Origin: Candidatus Colicola coprequi
GTDB lineage: Bacteria; Bacteroidota; Bacteroidia; Bacteroidales; Paludibacteraceae
DNA length: 36,196 nucleotides
Reading direction: 5' to 3'
NCBI GenBank assembly: GCA_018065765.1
Contig: JAGHSR010000158.1
Location: 1 to 36,196, forward strand
Shown here: positions 18,723 to 28,557 of the stretch, piece by piece
How positions within the stretch are numbered: position 1 is the stretch's first letter
How the letters are laid out: every line of letters starts with the position of its first letter
Notes under the pieces: generated by a model
Told to the model about the DNA's origin: nothing
What the model saw: the letters and a program-made list of their open reading frames with translations, nothing else
The model's database searches: none
Made by a program: the position numbers and the translations under genes

Positions 18723-19366
18723 TGATTCATTTCCGACCTTTATTTCAAATACCTTCCTGCCTACAGCACCTTTATCGTAAGGTGCTTTGGCGGGGAGATT
18801 TGTCTTGTAGGTGCGTTTATCTCACATTCGACGACGGGCCTATTCCTGATGTCACGCCGACGGTACTGGATATCTTAGACCAGTACCGCGTCAAGGCTAC
18901 TTTCTTTTGTGTGGGAGACAACGTGGCACGTTACCCGGATTTGGCACGAGAAGTGCTGTCGCGTGGTCATCAGATAGGCAATCATACTTATCACCATCTG
19001 CGAGGACTCCAATCGACCACTTCTACCTATGTGGCTGATACGGAGCAATGTGAGACAACGCTACAATCTGTCCTGCATGCACCATCATCTCATTTGTTCC
19101 GTCCGCCTCACGGCAGAACGAGATATGCTCAACGTCGTTGGCTGATGTCACACGGCTATCAGGTGGTTCTGTGGGATGTCCTCACACACGACTATAATCC
19201 ATCCTACACGCCGGCGGATGTACTCAGTGTTGTGCAACGCTATACCCGCAATGGAAGCATCATCGTCTTTCACGATTCTATCAAGGCGGCGGACAATATG
19301 TTGTCTGCTTTGCCGCAAGTGATAGAAATGTTAAAAAAACAAGGGTACGAATTTCGTACCCTCTAA
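18722..19366 (+). CDS. Polysaccharide deacetylase (NodB domain)
   Basis: VYLTFDDGPIPDVTP, IGNHTYHH, FRPPHGR motifs; ATG overlaps upstream TAA. Confidence 0.9.
   Translation: MIHFRPLFQIPSCLQHLYRKVLWRGDLSCRCVYLTFDDGPIPDVTPTVLDILDQYRVKATFFCVGDNVARYPDLAREVLSRGHQIGNHTYHHLRGLQSTTSTYVADTEQCETTLQSVLHAPSSHLFRPPHGRTRYAQRRWLMSHGYQVVLWDVLTHDYNPSYTPADVLSVVQRYTRNGSIIVFHDSIKAADNMLSALPQVIEMLKKQGYEFRTL
19331..19361 (-). terminator. Minus-strand intrinsic terminator embedded in the 3' coding end of the polysaccharide deacetylase gene
   Basis: GGGTACGAA-T-TTCGTACCC at 19343-19361; minus strand continues TTGTTTTTTTAA. Confidence 0.7.
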
Positions 19367-19410
19367 TGTGCAACGCATCTGCAACTGCTATGATGGGGAT
19401 AGAACACCCC

Positions 19411-21297
19411 TTATTTCTTTTTGCTATTGCTTTCTTTGCGGAGAGCTCGTGGTTTCTGCTCTAACACAGGAATCGATTTCCATGAGAAAGTTTCTTCAAA
19501 GTCCCAGTTAGCTCTCAGATTGAGTTTTTTAGGGAAATAATACACTGCCTCAGGTTGGCGCTTACTCATCCAGTCTCCTGTCGTCCATTTGCCATCGCCA
19601 TTGGAATCAATGAACATACGCAAATAGTAGGTTTTGGGCATTAGGTACTCAAATTTGCAACCATTCACGTTTGCTTGCATCTGTTTGACAGGTCGGTCTT
19701 TGTCGTCCAGTAGAACGATATATGCCTGCGGTGTGAAGTCTTCCAGTTTGACGTTGAGTGACGCATACTCCTCCAAACTGCGAACCTGCATTGAATATTC
19801 CTCCTCGTTGTTACACTTGCCATAGATATCCCATATCGCTGCCGAATCCACCAAGAGTTGATAGGTCTCATTGGGTTGCAATTTGGCAAGCAATTGCAAC
19901 TTCCGCTGCGTATAGGTGCTATTAGCCTCCATGCCGATGATTTCAAACGGCATATCTTGCCACGTAGTATCTACTTTGTGCTGCAAGTGAATACTGTCCT
20001 TGATGTACTTTCTAAGCGGCGTTGCACTCGTGATAGCAAGGGTATCATACACCTCAAATCCTTTTCGGGCGTTGCAACTGATGTGTAATGGTTCTTGTTT
20101 TTGCTTGCGGGCTTGCGCTTCACGTGCTTTGTCGGACATGCGTGGTGCACGGTAGATGGCCATCACGGTGTCGGTTTGCGTATGCAGCTGATAGAGCGAA
20201 TCTGATTTTTGGTAACGCATGGCAAACCGTATCGTATCCATCTTGATGGCAACCGAGTCAGTTAGCCAGTAGGTGAAAGTATCGCGAGTTAGGCTGGTCT
20301 GCAACAAACAGTACTGCGTAAAATCTACCCAATTGGTGTCTGTCCCCAGTGAATCGTTTTCCAATCGCAATGGCAGCAACATAGGCTCTTGTGCTTGCGG
20401 CGCAGAGAAGAGCAGCGTGAATCGGTGAGCTTCCTTGCGGTCGGCTCGCTGAAAATAGGTGCGATGTTTGTCTTCATGAAAGAAGTATAGCACGATATCC
20501 GACGGCTCGTAATAGTAGTATTCGGCAGTATAGACGCTATCAGCATAGCGATAAAGGGTGCTATCCGCACCGATTGAGTCTGCCCAAATGGTATCGGTCT
20601 CAATACGGATGTTGATGTAAGGAGTGATGGTATCCTCGTCAAAAGCCAATCCCTCTCCGGGCTGGTATAGGTAGTCACGACTGACATCTTGCAAGGCATA
20701 AAGCCGGTAACTCCCCTGCTTGATATTGCGAATAACAAATTCGCCCTCTTCGTTGGTTCGCCCGATGCGCGTGAAAGGAATCGTCTCCAAGGCAGAGTCT
20801 TCTATGTTCTCGTGTATGCCGATGGTCAAACCGGAAACAGGATTGAGGTCTTCAGCATGGATTACCTGACCATATATCTCCAGAGAATCGATATTGTCAC
20901 CGGTGGAGAAACTTAGCGAGAAGTTCTCAAGTGCGTTTCGCTCGTTGTTGTCCACGATGGCAGCACCAAAATCAATGGTGTAGGTGGTACTGTCGCGCAA
21001 GGGTTCTGCCAAGTCGATACGGATCTTCTTGCCGATTGCTTTTATTTCAGGAGGACGCTGCTGAGGTGGAGACATAACCACATTTTCAGCAGGGTTGGTC
21101 AATTGAATGTACTCATCGAACAGAAGGTCTATATGTTTGTCGTGAAAGTTGAGTGCTCCATCGATAGGGGTAGATTGTACCAGCACCGGAGGTATCGAAT
21201 CCACCGGTCCGCCCTGAGGACCTATACCGCGATTGGCACACGCACACATCGCTATCAGAGGTATAACCAACCCACCTATTTTCTGCCAACTTTTCAT
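19411..21297 (-). CDS. Ig-like (Big_5) domain lipoprotein
   Basis: MKSWQKIGGLVIPLIAMCACANRGIGPQGGPVDSIPPVLVQSTPIDGALNFHDKHIDLLFDEYIQL: lipobox plus Big_5-like N-terminus. Confidence 0.8.
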   Translation of the reverse strand: MKSWQKIGGLVIPLIAMCACANRGIGPQGGPVDSIPPVLVQSTPIDGALNFHDKHIDLLFDEYIQLTNPAENVVMSPPQQRPPEIKAIGKKIRIDLAEPLRDSTTYTIDFGAAIVDNNERNALENFSLSFSTGDNIDSLEIYGQVIHAEDLNPVSGLTIGIHENIEDSALETIPFTRIGRTNEEGEFVIRNIKQGSYRLYALQDVSRDYLYQPGEGLAFDEDTITPYINIRIETDTIWADSIGADSTLYRYADSVYTAEYYYYEPSDIVLYFFHEDKHRTYFQRADRKEAHRFTLLFSAPQAQEPMLLPLRLENDSLGTDTNWVDFTQYCLLQTSLTRDTFTYWLTDSVAIKMDTIRFAMRYQKSDSLYQLHTQTDTVMAIYRAPRMSDKAREAQARKQKQEPLHISCNARKGFEVYDTLAITSATPLRKYIKDSIHLQHKVDTTWQDMPFEIIGMEANSTYTQRKLQLLAKLQPNETYQLLVDSAAIWDIYGKCNNEEEYSMQVRSLEEYASLNVKLEDFTPQAYIVLLDDKDRPVKQMQANVNGCKFEYLMPKTYYLRMFIDSNGDGKWTTGDWMSKRQPEAVYYFPKKLNLRANWDFEETFSWKSIPVLEQKPRALRKESNSKKK

Positions 21298-21305
21298 AAT
21301 TCCGA

Positions 21306-21361
21306 ACCAATCACAAATCACAAATCACAAATAACAAATCACAAATCACCAATCCCCAATC
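21306..21361. repeat. Heptamer tandem repeat (CAAATCA-type)
   Basis: caaatca caaatca caaataa caaatca caaatca ccaatcc ccaatct: 7-bp period. Confidence 0.85.
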
Positions 21362-22914
21362 TCCTCTTTCGCACGTTTCAATTCTTTGTCGTAGCGCAGT
21401 AGGAAGGCGATGCGCCCTTTTTGGAAGTAGTAGCGTTCCATGATTTCTGCTCCCAGTGCCTGCTTCACTTCATCCAGATTGCGCATGATGGCATCTCTGT
21501 AGGATGGTTTGAGGCGTGCTTTTATTGCTTCTAATTCTTGCAGCAAAGTGGTGTCTATATCTTCATGCCGCGCCATTCGGAGCATGTCTTCGTAATACTT
21601 GCTTGTCTCGGTCTCGTAACTGAACTTCTTCTCGTCCAAGAATTGAATGAATTGCTCTATTTCTTCGTCGGTCAGTTCAAATTCTTCGGGAGAAGCCACT
21701 GTGGCATGCTCTCGATGATAGCGAACGGAGTAGTCAAACAGCATGTTTTTGGCATAGAGAGTATAACTGATATCCACTTTTTGCGAATCTGTCAGCACAA
21801 TGTCCGGCAACACACCACCTGTGGTGTCTTTTTCGGCTTTCCCGTCCTTGCGAGCTTTGTTATAGTCTATAGCTTGAATACAACGTCCGGAGGGTAGGTA
21901 GTAATAGGCTGTGGTTATCTTAACGTGACCGTCGTAGGCTATAGGACGAACCGATTGCACCAGTCCTTTCCCGAAGGTGCGCTGACCTATCAGTTTGGCG
22001 CGTCCCAAGTCTTGCAAACCGCCACTAACTATCTCTGCGGCTGATGCCGAGTTCCCATCTACGAGCACCACCAAAGGCATGTCTCGATAGAGTGGGGAAG
22101 TGGAGGTTGTGTAACTACGGCACGAACTGGCTATCTTGCCCTTGGTGGAAACAACTTCGGTGCCTTTATCGACAAAGTAGCTGACCAATTGCAATGCTTC
22201 GTCTATGATACCCCCTCCGTTGCTTCGCAAATCGATGATGAGACGGTCGATACCGTCTTGCTTCACCATCTTATCCACGGCTATGAGAAAGTCTTGGGCG
22301 CTGCCGGCAGTAAATTCACTGAACAGGACATAACCTGTCTTATTCTCCATCGCTTTCGCATAACTCACAGCAGGCAGGTGTATCTCTTTGCGCTCAATCT
22401 CACGAACGATGGGTTTGGCTTCACCCTCGCGCTCCAAGACTAAATGCACCGTCGTACCGGGCTTGCCACGCAGTCGGTCGGATACTTCTTTGGTGGTTTT
22501 TTTGCTGCATTTCATGCCATCTACTTCCAGTATCTTGTCTCCTGCCAACACATCGTTTAGCTGCGCAGGCATTCCTTCGTAGGGCTCAGCAATATACACG
22601 GCACTGTCGCGCTGCATAATGATGGCACCTATACCGCCGTATTTACCCGTAGTCATCATGCGCAGGTTGTCATCTTCGCGCTTGGGGATATACATGGTGT
22701 AGGGGTCTATGCGCCGGAGCATTTGGTTAATGGCTGTCTCGGTGAGCATTTCGTAGTCCAATGTATCGACATAGTTCATGTCCAACTGGCGCATGACATC
22801 GCTGTAAATAGTCATGTTCTTGGTGATACGATAACTCTCACGATTGCTCTGTTGTGCCGCCATACTCAGACTGCACAATGCCATACAAACTATTACATAC
22901 GTGTGTTTCATCAT
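21346..22914 (-). CDS. S41 family C-terminal processing peptidase with PDZ domain
   Basis: [41 protein letters not shown] (PDZ), [41 protein letters not shown]. Confidence 0.93.
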   Translation of the reverse strand: MMKHTYVIVCMALCSLSMAAQQSNRESYRITKNMTIYSDVMRQLDMNYVDTLDYEMLTETAINQMLRRIDPYTMYIPKREDDNLRMMTTGKYGGIGAIIMQRDSAVYIAEPYEGMPAQLNDVLAGDKILEVDGMKCSKKTTKEVSDRLRGKPGTTVHLVLEREGEAKPIVREIERKEIHLPAVSYAKAMENKTGYVLFSEFTAGSAQDFLIAVDKMVKQDGIDRLIIDLRSNGGGIIDEALQLVSYFVDKGTEVVSTKGKIASSCRSYTTSTSPLYRDMPLVVLVDGNSASAAEIVSGGLQDLGRAKLIGQRTFGKGLVQSVRPIAYDGHVKITTAYYYLPSGRCIQAIDYNKARKDGKAEKDTTGGVLPDIVLTDSQKVDISYTLYAKNMLFDYSVRYHREHATVASPEEFELTDEEIEQFIQFLDEKKFSYETETSKYYEDMLRMARHEDIDTTLLQELEAIKARLKPSYRDAIMRNLDEVKQALGAEIMERYYFQKGRIAFLLRYDKELKRAKEEIGDW

Positions 22915-23360
22915 TTGAGTTTGTTAGGAACAAAGGCCGAAACGTCTTTGTTGTATGAATAAAGGTCTCTCACCAGTGTGGAAGAGATGTGAGCATATTC
23001 CGGACGGGTGTAGAGTAGGATAGTCTCTATGTCTCCCAGTTGCTTGTTGGCTTCCGCCATGTTGCGCTCGTATTCAAAATCCTGCACGCCCCGTACACCT
23101 CGCAGGATGAAATGTGCATCGTGCTGCTTGGCAAAATCCACCGTCAGGCAGTCGTATATCTGCACTTTGATGCGTGGCTCGTCCTTGAATATCTTACGGA
23201 TGGCTTCTTCGCGCTCACGAATGGGGAACGTCTCTTTCTTGGTACTATTCCTACCAATGCCTATCACTACTTCGTCAAACAGTTCCAAGCCTCGCTTGAC
23301 AATATCGTAATGCCCTAACGTGAACGGATCAAATGACCCTGGAAACACAGCTCGTCTCAT
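22911..23360 (-). CDS. coaD: Phosphopantetheine adenylyltransferase
   Basis: [57 protein letters not shown]; 4-bp overlap with the S41 gene. Confidence 0.95.
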   Translation of the reverse strand: MRRAVFPGSFDPFTLGHYDIVKRGLELFDEVVIGIGRNSTKKETFPIREREEAIRKIFKDEPRIKVQIYDCLTVDFAKQHDAHFILRGVRGVQDFEYERNMAEANKQLGDIETILLYTRPEYAHISSTLVRDLYSYNKDVSAFVPNKLK

Positions 23361-23378
23361 AATCTACATTTTTGCCTG

Positions 23379-23410
23379 CAAAGGTACACAATTTTCCTGA
23401 CACAGGCAAA
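23379..23410 (-). promoter_or_regulatory. Bacteroidota-type promoter for coaD
   Basis: Minus strand TTTG-N20-TACCTTTG; CAAAGGTA at 23379-23386. Confidence 0.75.
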
Positions 23411-23414
23411 TTAT

Positions 23415-25472
23415 TTAGTTCGTAAATTGCAATTTGCCATCTTTGAGCTCTACCACTACCGGTCGTTTGCTATCTACATGCCCGCTGATAATCTGTTTGC
23501 TCAGCTCATTCAATACTAATCTTTGTATGGCGCGTTTCACCGGACGGGCACCAAACTGTGGGTCATATCCCTCGCGAGCGATGTACTGAATAGCATCATC
23601 GGTTACGCGAAGTTCTATGCCTTGTTCTGCCAACATTTTGTGTACGCGGCTGAGTTGCAATTCTACCACTTCGCGGATGGCGTCTTCGCTCAACTCTTCA
23701 AAACGAATGATATCGTCTATCCGGTTGATAAACTCAGGTCTCACTTGGGCACGCAGTTGCTCTTCGCTCAGGTTACTGGTCATGATGATGAGGGTATTCT
23801 TGAAGTTAACCGTTCTGCCCTTGTTGTCGGTCAGACGCCCGTCATCCAGCACTTGGAGCAGTACGTTGAATACATCCGGGTGTGCTTTCTCTATCTCGTC
23901 AAACAGAACCACCGAATAGGGTTTGCGTCGGATGGCTTCTGTCAGTTGCCCGCCTTCATCGTAACCGACATATCCGGGAGGCGCACCTATCAACCGTGTC
24001 GCTGAGAATTTCTCCTGATACTCCGACATATCTATTCGCGTCATCATGTTCTCGTCGTCAAATAGATAATCGGCCAACGCTTTTGCCAGTTCGGTCTTTC
24101 CAACGCCCGTTGTGCCCAAGAAAATGAAACTGCCTATGGGACGTTTAGGGTCTTGCAGTCCTGCACGTGAACGGCGGATAGCATCACTCACGGCAACGAT
24201 GGCGTCCTCTTGACCGATGACGCGTCGGTGCAGTTCGTCTTCTAATTTGAGCAACTTATCGCGCTCCGATTGCATCATCTTGCTCACGGGAATACCGGTC
24301 CAACGAGCCACCACTTCGGCTATGTCGTCTTCATCCACCTCTTCTTTGATAAGACTCTCCGCACTGATAGCATGAAGTGCGTCTTGAGCGGCACGGATGT
24401 TCGCCTCCGCTTGTTGCAATTTGCTGTAACGAATTTCTGCCACCTTGCCATAGTTGCCTTCGCGTTCGGCCACTTCCGCCTCGTGTTTCATCTGCTCAAT
24501 GTTGGCTTTTTCGTTTTGGATAGTGGCAACATAACCTTTCTCTTTTGCCCATTGCTCGTTCAACCCGTCCCGTTTCTTGGATAGTTCAGCTATGTTTTTC
24601 TCCACCTCATTCGACTTCTGACTCTCGCCTTTCGATTCCCTACGAAGTGCCTCGCGTTCTATCTCCAGTTGCTTGATTTGACGATCCAAATTATCTATCT
24701 CTTCGGGCTTGGAATCGACCTCCAAACGCAGTTTGGCTGCAGCTTCATCCACAAGGTCAATGGCTTTGTCAGGCAAAAAACGGTCTGTGATGTAGCGTGC
24801 AGACAAACTCACGGCTGCTATGAGTGCATCATCCTTGATACGAACCTTGTGGTGAGTCTCGTACCGCTCTTTTAGTCCACGCAAGATGGATATGGTAGCC
24901 GCCTCATCAGGCTCATCCACCGTCACTTTTTGAAATCGACGCTCCAGTGCTTTGTCGGTCTCGAAGTATTTTTGGTATTCGTCCAATGTGGTTGCGCCTA
25001 TGGCACGCAGTTCACCACGCGCTAAGGCAGGCTTCAGTATGTTGGCAGCATCCATGGCTCCGCTACTCTTGCCGGCACCTACCAGCGTGTGTATCTCGTC
25101 GATGAATAGAATAATCTCACCGGCTGCTTGTACCACTTCGTTGATGACACCTTTCAGCCGTTCTTCAAACTCACCTTGATATTTGGCACCGGCTATCAGT
25201 GCACCCATATCCAGCGAATAAATGCGTTTGTGCTTCAGGTTTTCGGGCACATCACCTCTCACGATACGATGTGCCAGTCCTTCTGCTATGGCTGTTTTAC
25301 CGGTGCCGGGTTCACCTATTAGAATAGGATTGTTCTTAGTGCGGCGGCTCAGGATTTGCAGTACACGACGTATTTCGTCATCGCGCCCGATGACAGGGTC
25401 CAATTTCCCTTGTTCTGCTCGCTCACACAGGTTGATGGCGAACTTCTGTAAATTTTCAATCGAATTGTTCAT
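23415..25472 (-). CDS. clpB: ClpB-type AAA+ disaggregase lacking the N-terminal Clp_N domain
   Basis: Two Walker A motifs ([16 protein letters not shown]) and a ClpB M-domain. Likely start [33 protein letters not shown] begins just before D1; the ORF track's longer start lies in repeat DNA. Confidence 0.9.
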   Translation of the reverse strand: MNNSIENLQKFAINLCERAEQGKLDPVIGRDDEIRRVLQILSRRTKNNPILIGEPGTGKTAIAEGLAHRIVRGDVPENLKHKRIYSLDMGALIAGAKYQGEFEERLKGVINEVVQAAGEIILFIDEIHTLVGAGKSSGAMDAANILKPALARGELRAIGATTLDEYQKYFETDKALERRFQKVTVDEPDEAATISILRGLKERYETHHKVRIKDDALIAAVSLSARYITDRFLPDKAIDLVDEAAAKLRLEVDSKPEEIDNLDRQIKQLEIEREALRRESKGESQKSNEVEKNIAELSKKRDGLNEQWAKEKGYVATIQNEKANIEQMKHEAEVAEREGNYGKVAEIRYSKLQQAEANIRAAQDALHAISAESLIKEEVDEDDIAEVVARWTGIPVSKMMQSERDKLLKLEDELHRRVIGQEDAIVAVSDAIRRSRAGLQDPKRPIGSFIFLGTTGVGKTELAKALADYLFDDENMMTRIDMSEYQEKFSATRLIGAPPGYVGYDEGGQLTEAIRRKPYSVVLFDEIEKAHPDVFNVLLQVLDDGRLTDNKGRTVNFKNTLIIMTSNLSEEQLRAQVRPEFINRIDDIIRFEELSEDAIREVVELQLSRVHKMLAEQGIELRVTDDAIQYIAREGYDPQFGARPVKRAIQRLVLNELSKQIISGHVDSKRPVVVELKDGKLQFTN

Positions 25473-25494
25473 AGTTGTATAATTTAGTATTCCG

Positions 25495-25626
25495 CATTTC
25501 GCATTTAGCATTTTGCATTTTGCATTCTGCATTTTGCATTTAGCATTCCGCATTCTGCATTCTGCATTCTGCATTTCGCATTTTGCATTTCGCATTTTGC
25601 ATTCCGCATTCTGCATTTTGCATTCC
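25495..25626. repeat. Heptamer tandem repeat (GCATTNN), about 18 units
   Basis: gcattta gcatttt gcatttt gcattct gcatttt gcattta gcattcc gcattct ... regular 7-bp period up to gcattcccc. Confidence 0.95.
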
Positions 25627-25667
25627 CCTCCCTTGCCCTATGAGGGAAAGGGCTGGGGATAGGGTCT
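25626..25667. repeat. G/C-rich imperfect palindrome, REP/MITE-like intergenic element
   Basis: cccctcccttgccctatgagggaaagggctggggataggg: CCCTccCTTgCCCT / AGGGaAAGGGCT-type arms. Confidence 0.5.
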
Positions 25668-25710
25668 TTTCTTCATCTCCTCTCTCAAACTCCATGCCAC
25701 GACAACTAGT

Positions 25711-25727
25711 ACTGCCAAAATGGCAGT
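25711..25727. promoter_or_regulatory. Perfect inverted repeat ACTGCCA-AAA-TGGCAGT, possible operator
   Basis: 7-bp arms in the divergent clpB / TonB receptor intergenic region. Confidence 0.4.
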
Positions 25728-25763
25728 GTTCTGCTTATTTTAAGAGAAAAAAACTACCTGCGC

Positions 25764-25794
25764 TTGCCCATTTAATAAAATTGTAGTACCTTTG
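25764..25794 (+). promoter_or_regulatory. Bacteroidota-type promoter for the TonB receptor operon
   Basis: TTG 25764-25766, N20, TACCTTTG 25787-25794. Confidence 0.75.
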
Positions 25795-25803
25795 CGGTCA
25801 ATT

Positions 25804-28134
25804 ATGAAGAAGATTTGTTTGTTTATACTTGTTGTGCTGTTTCCACTTTCGCTCTCAGCACATATTCATGGATTGGTGTTGGACGACAAGGGCAATGCCC
25901 TGCCCGGAGCGAATGTGTGGTGGATGAACACCACCATGGGGGTCGTCACCGATGCGGACGGACACTTTGAGATTGAACCCACACACGCCACTCGGCGCTT
26001 GATAACCTCCTTTATGGGCTATGTCTCAGATACTACTGAGGTGCATGGGGAAACGTCTCTGACTATCGTCTTGGTCGAAGACCTGCAGTTGGAAGAAGTG
26101 ACTATCTCCGAACGCAAAGCTGCCGTGATGCGCTCTCGCGTGTCAACACTCAATACGACCACACTCACAAACGAAGAATTGTGCAAAGCCGCCTGCTGCA
26201 ATCTGGCAGGTTCGTTCGAGACATCGGCTGCTGTGGATGTGGCATATGCTGATGCCGCTACAGGGGCTAAGCAGATTCGGCTGTTAGGGCTCAACGGTAC
26301 GTACGTGCAACTGCTTACCGAGAACACTCCCAACGTGCGTGGACTGGCTCAGTCCTTTGGTATGGAGTACATCCCCGCTGCATGGATGGACGCTATTCAG
26401 GTCAGCAAGGGAACATCATCCGTGCGCAATGGCTATGAATCCGTCACCGGGCAAATCAATGTGGAGTACCTCAAACCACAGACCACGTCACCTCTGTCTA
26501 TTGATGCTATTGTAATGGACAAATTAGAGACCGAAGTGGATGTAACCGGTGGCTGGAAAGTGAGCGATATTTGCCATACCGCCGTGCTGGCACACGTTCG
26601 CAATACTTCTATGGAGATGGATCACAACCACGATGGTTTTTTGGATATGCCTATCAATAGCAACCTGAACGTGATGAATCGTTGGTACTTCAAAAGCGGT
26701 CAGTACGGAGGGCAGATACTGGTTCGCGGTATCTATGATAAACGCATCAGTGGTATGTCTCGTGCCACTCAACATCCTTACCAAATCGACTTGCGCACAC
26801 GACGCGTGGACGGCTTTGCCAAGTTTGGCTATCATATGGATGAAGATTTAGGCCGTTCTTTAGGAATCATCGCCTCGGCTTCTTATCACAGCCAAACCAA
26901 TATCTATGGCTCGCGAGAGTGGGATGCAGCACAGACCAATGCCTATCTGAATGCCATCTTCCAAACCAACTTTGAGAACCCGCAGTTGGATCCCGAAGAT
27001 AAGCACGAACATACCTTGGCTGTCGGGCTCAGTCTCAACTACGACCGATACGAGGAAACAATCGCGTTATACGCGATACTGCAAGCCATGCGCCCATTGG
27101 ATCGTCAAGAACTGACACCGGGTATTTTTGCCGAATATACCTATTCGTATCTGGACGTTTTGACCATCTTGGCGGGTGTTCGCGAAGATTGGTCTTCGCA
27201 ATACGGTTTCTTCACCACGCCTCGACTGAATGTGCGCTACGCACCATTCAGCTGGTGGACATTGCGCGGTAGTGTCGGTTTGGGATATCGCTCTCCTAAC
27301 TTAGTGGCAGACAATGCAGCCTTCCTTCCCTCTTCGCGCCGGTGGACCACCAATGGCTTTGCCTCGCTGCCTACATGGTTGACGCAAGAGAAAGCCCTCA
27401 ATACCGGTGCAACTATGACTTTCTATATCCCTATTGCATCTCGCGAATTGCAACTGACAGGTGAGTATTACTTCACCAAGTTCCTCGATGGCGTTATCGT
27501 CGATATTGAAAGAGCAGGGTTGGTTAATGTGATGACTATGAAGGATAACCCCGCCTTGCAGCAGTTTGCTCACAACTGGCAGGTCGAGGCTAATATGGAA
27601 ATCTTGCGCGGATGGACTATGACGCTGGCTTTCCGTTATACGGATACGCGCCAAACAACCTTCGATAATGCTGTCAATGCCTATCAACTTCGCGAAAAAC
27701 CACTGCAAAATCGTTTCAAGGGAATCATCTCTACCTCATACCAAACGCCTAAAAAGACTTGGCAGTTTGACGCTACGATGCAGTTTAATGGTTATGGCCG
27801 CATGCCGGATTGTTTCTCCAATCCTGATAATGGGCAGTATTTTGAGCGCGATGGTCATCTTTATCATACATGGTATCCACAACTCATGGCGCAGATAACT
27901 CGCTATTTCCATGGAGGGTCAGTTTATGTCGGTTCGGAGAATATGACCAATTTCACGCAGAAGAATCCCATCTTAGGCGACAGGATAGAGGGTACTACAT
28001 ACATCGACCCCACATCCGCCGGCTATGATGCCGGTCAGGTGTGGGGACCGATTAAAGGATGGAATTTGTATATTGGTGTCCGTTGGGCTCTTGATACTCC
28101 GGAGAAATCGTCCGAACATCATCATGCGAACTGA
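25804..28134 (+). CDS. TonB-dependent receptor with N-terminal carboxypeptidase-regulatory-like domain (probable metal-linked)
   Basis: MKKICLFILVVLFPLSLSAHIHGLVLDDKGNALPGANVWWMNTTMGVVTDADGHFEI; plug-domain and barrel segments; next to CusBAC-like genes. Confidence 0.9.
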   Translation: MKKICLFILVVLFPLSLSAHIHGLVLDDKGNALPGANVWWMNTTMGVVTDADGHFEIEPTHATRRLITSFMGYVSDTTEVHGETSLTIVLVEDLQLEEVTISERKAAVMRSRVSTLNTTTLTNEELCKAACCNLAGSFETSAAVDVAYADAATGAKQIRLLGLNGTYVQLLTENTPNVRGLAQSFGMEYIPAAWMDAIQVSKGTSSVRNGYESVTGQINVEYLKPQTTSPLSIDAIVMDKLETEVDVTGGWKVSDICHTAVLAHVRNTSMEMDHNHDGFLDMPINSNLNVMNRWYFKSGQYGGQILVRGIYDKRISGMSRATQHPYQIDLRTRRVDGFAKFGYHMDEDLGRSLGIIASASYHSQTNIYGSREWDAAQTNAYLNAIFQTNFENPQLDPEDKHEHTLAVGLSLNYDRYEETIALYAILQAMRPLDRQELTPGIFAEYTYSYLDVLTILAGVREDWSSQYGFFTTPRLNVRYAPFSWWTLRGSVGLGYRSPNLVADNAAFLPSSRRWTTNGFASLPTWLTQEKALNTGATMTFYIPIASRELQLTGEYYFTKFLDGVIVDIERAGLVNVMTMKDNPALQQFAHNWQVEANMEILRGWTMTLAFRYTDTRQTTFDNAVNAYQLREKPLQNRFKGIISTSYQTPKKTWQFDATMQFNGYGRMPDCFSNPDNGQYFERDGHLYHTWYPQLMAQITRYFHGGSVYVGSENMTNFTQKNPILGDRIEGTTYIDPTSAGYDAGQVWGPIKGWNLYIGVRWALDTPEKSSEHHHAN

Positions 28135-28143
28135 ATAAGATAA

Positions 28144-28524
28144 ATGATAGCAAAGCGACCACATATTCGTAAATGGCTGGCAGCGTTTCTGCTGTTGATA
28201 TTTGGTGTGTACTACACCAATGTCACTTTGTTTTACCATACGCACATTATCAATGGTACGACCATTGTTCACAGTCACTGCCACAGCCATCAACACCACA
28301 GTACCAGTGATGGTGGTCACTCGGGCGTTCATGTTACACTCTATGCTCAACTGACCAGCCAATTGCTGATGACAGCGGCTGACATGGGAGTCGACTGGAT
28401 GGCTCCGTTTGGTTTGGTGGCTCGGTTGGGCGAACAGCAGTCGAAGGAAGAAAACTGTCCGATCTTGGACGGACTCTACCTGCGTGCCCCTCCTGTGTTT
28501 GTAAAAACATCGTTATTTCTTTAA
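28144..28524 (+). CDS. Small membrane/secreted His-rich protein
   Basis: 126-aa ORF, N-terminal hydrophobic helix, then FYHTHIINGTTIVHSHCHSHQHHSTSDGGHSGVH. Confidence 0.8.
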   Translation: MIAKRPHIRKWLAAFLLLIFGVYYTNVTLFYHTHIINGTTIVHSHCHSHQHHSTSDGGHSGVHVTLYAQLTSQLLMTAADMGVDWMAPFGLVARLGEQQSKEENCPILDGLYLRAPPVFVKTSLFL

Positions 28525-28557
28525 CCTTTTTTTACAAACATAATTCAGCATATTTCA

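Noticed and set aside
25473-25616. N-terminal extension of clpB in the ORF track taken as the real start
   Set aside because: It is translated heptamer repeat. ATG 25472 begins the recognisable ClpB sequence. Kept only as a testable possibility in the findings.
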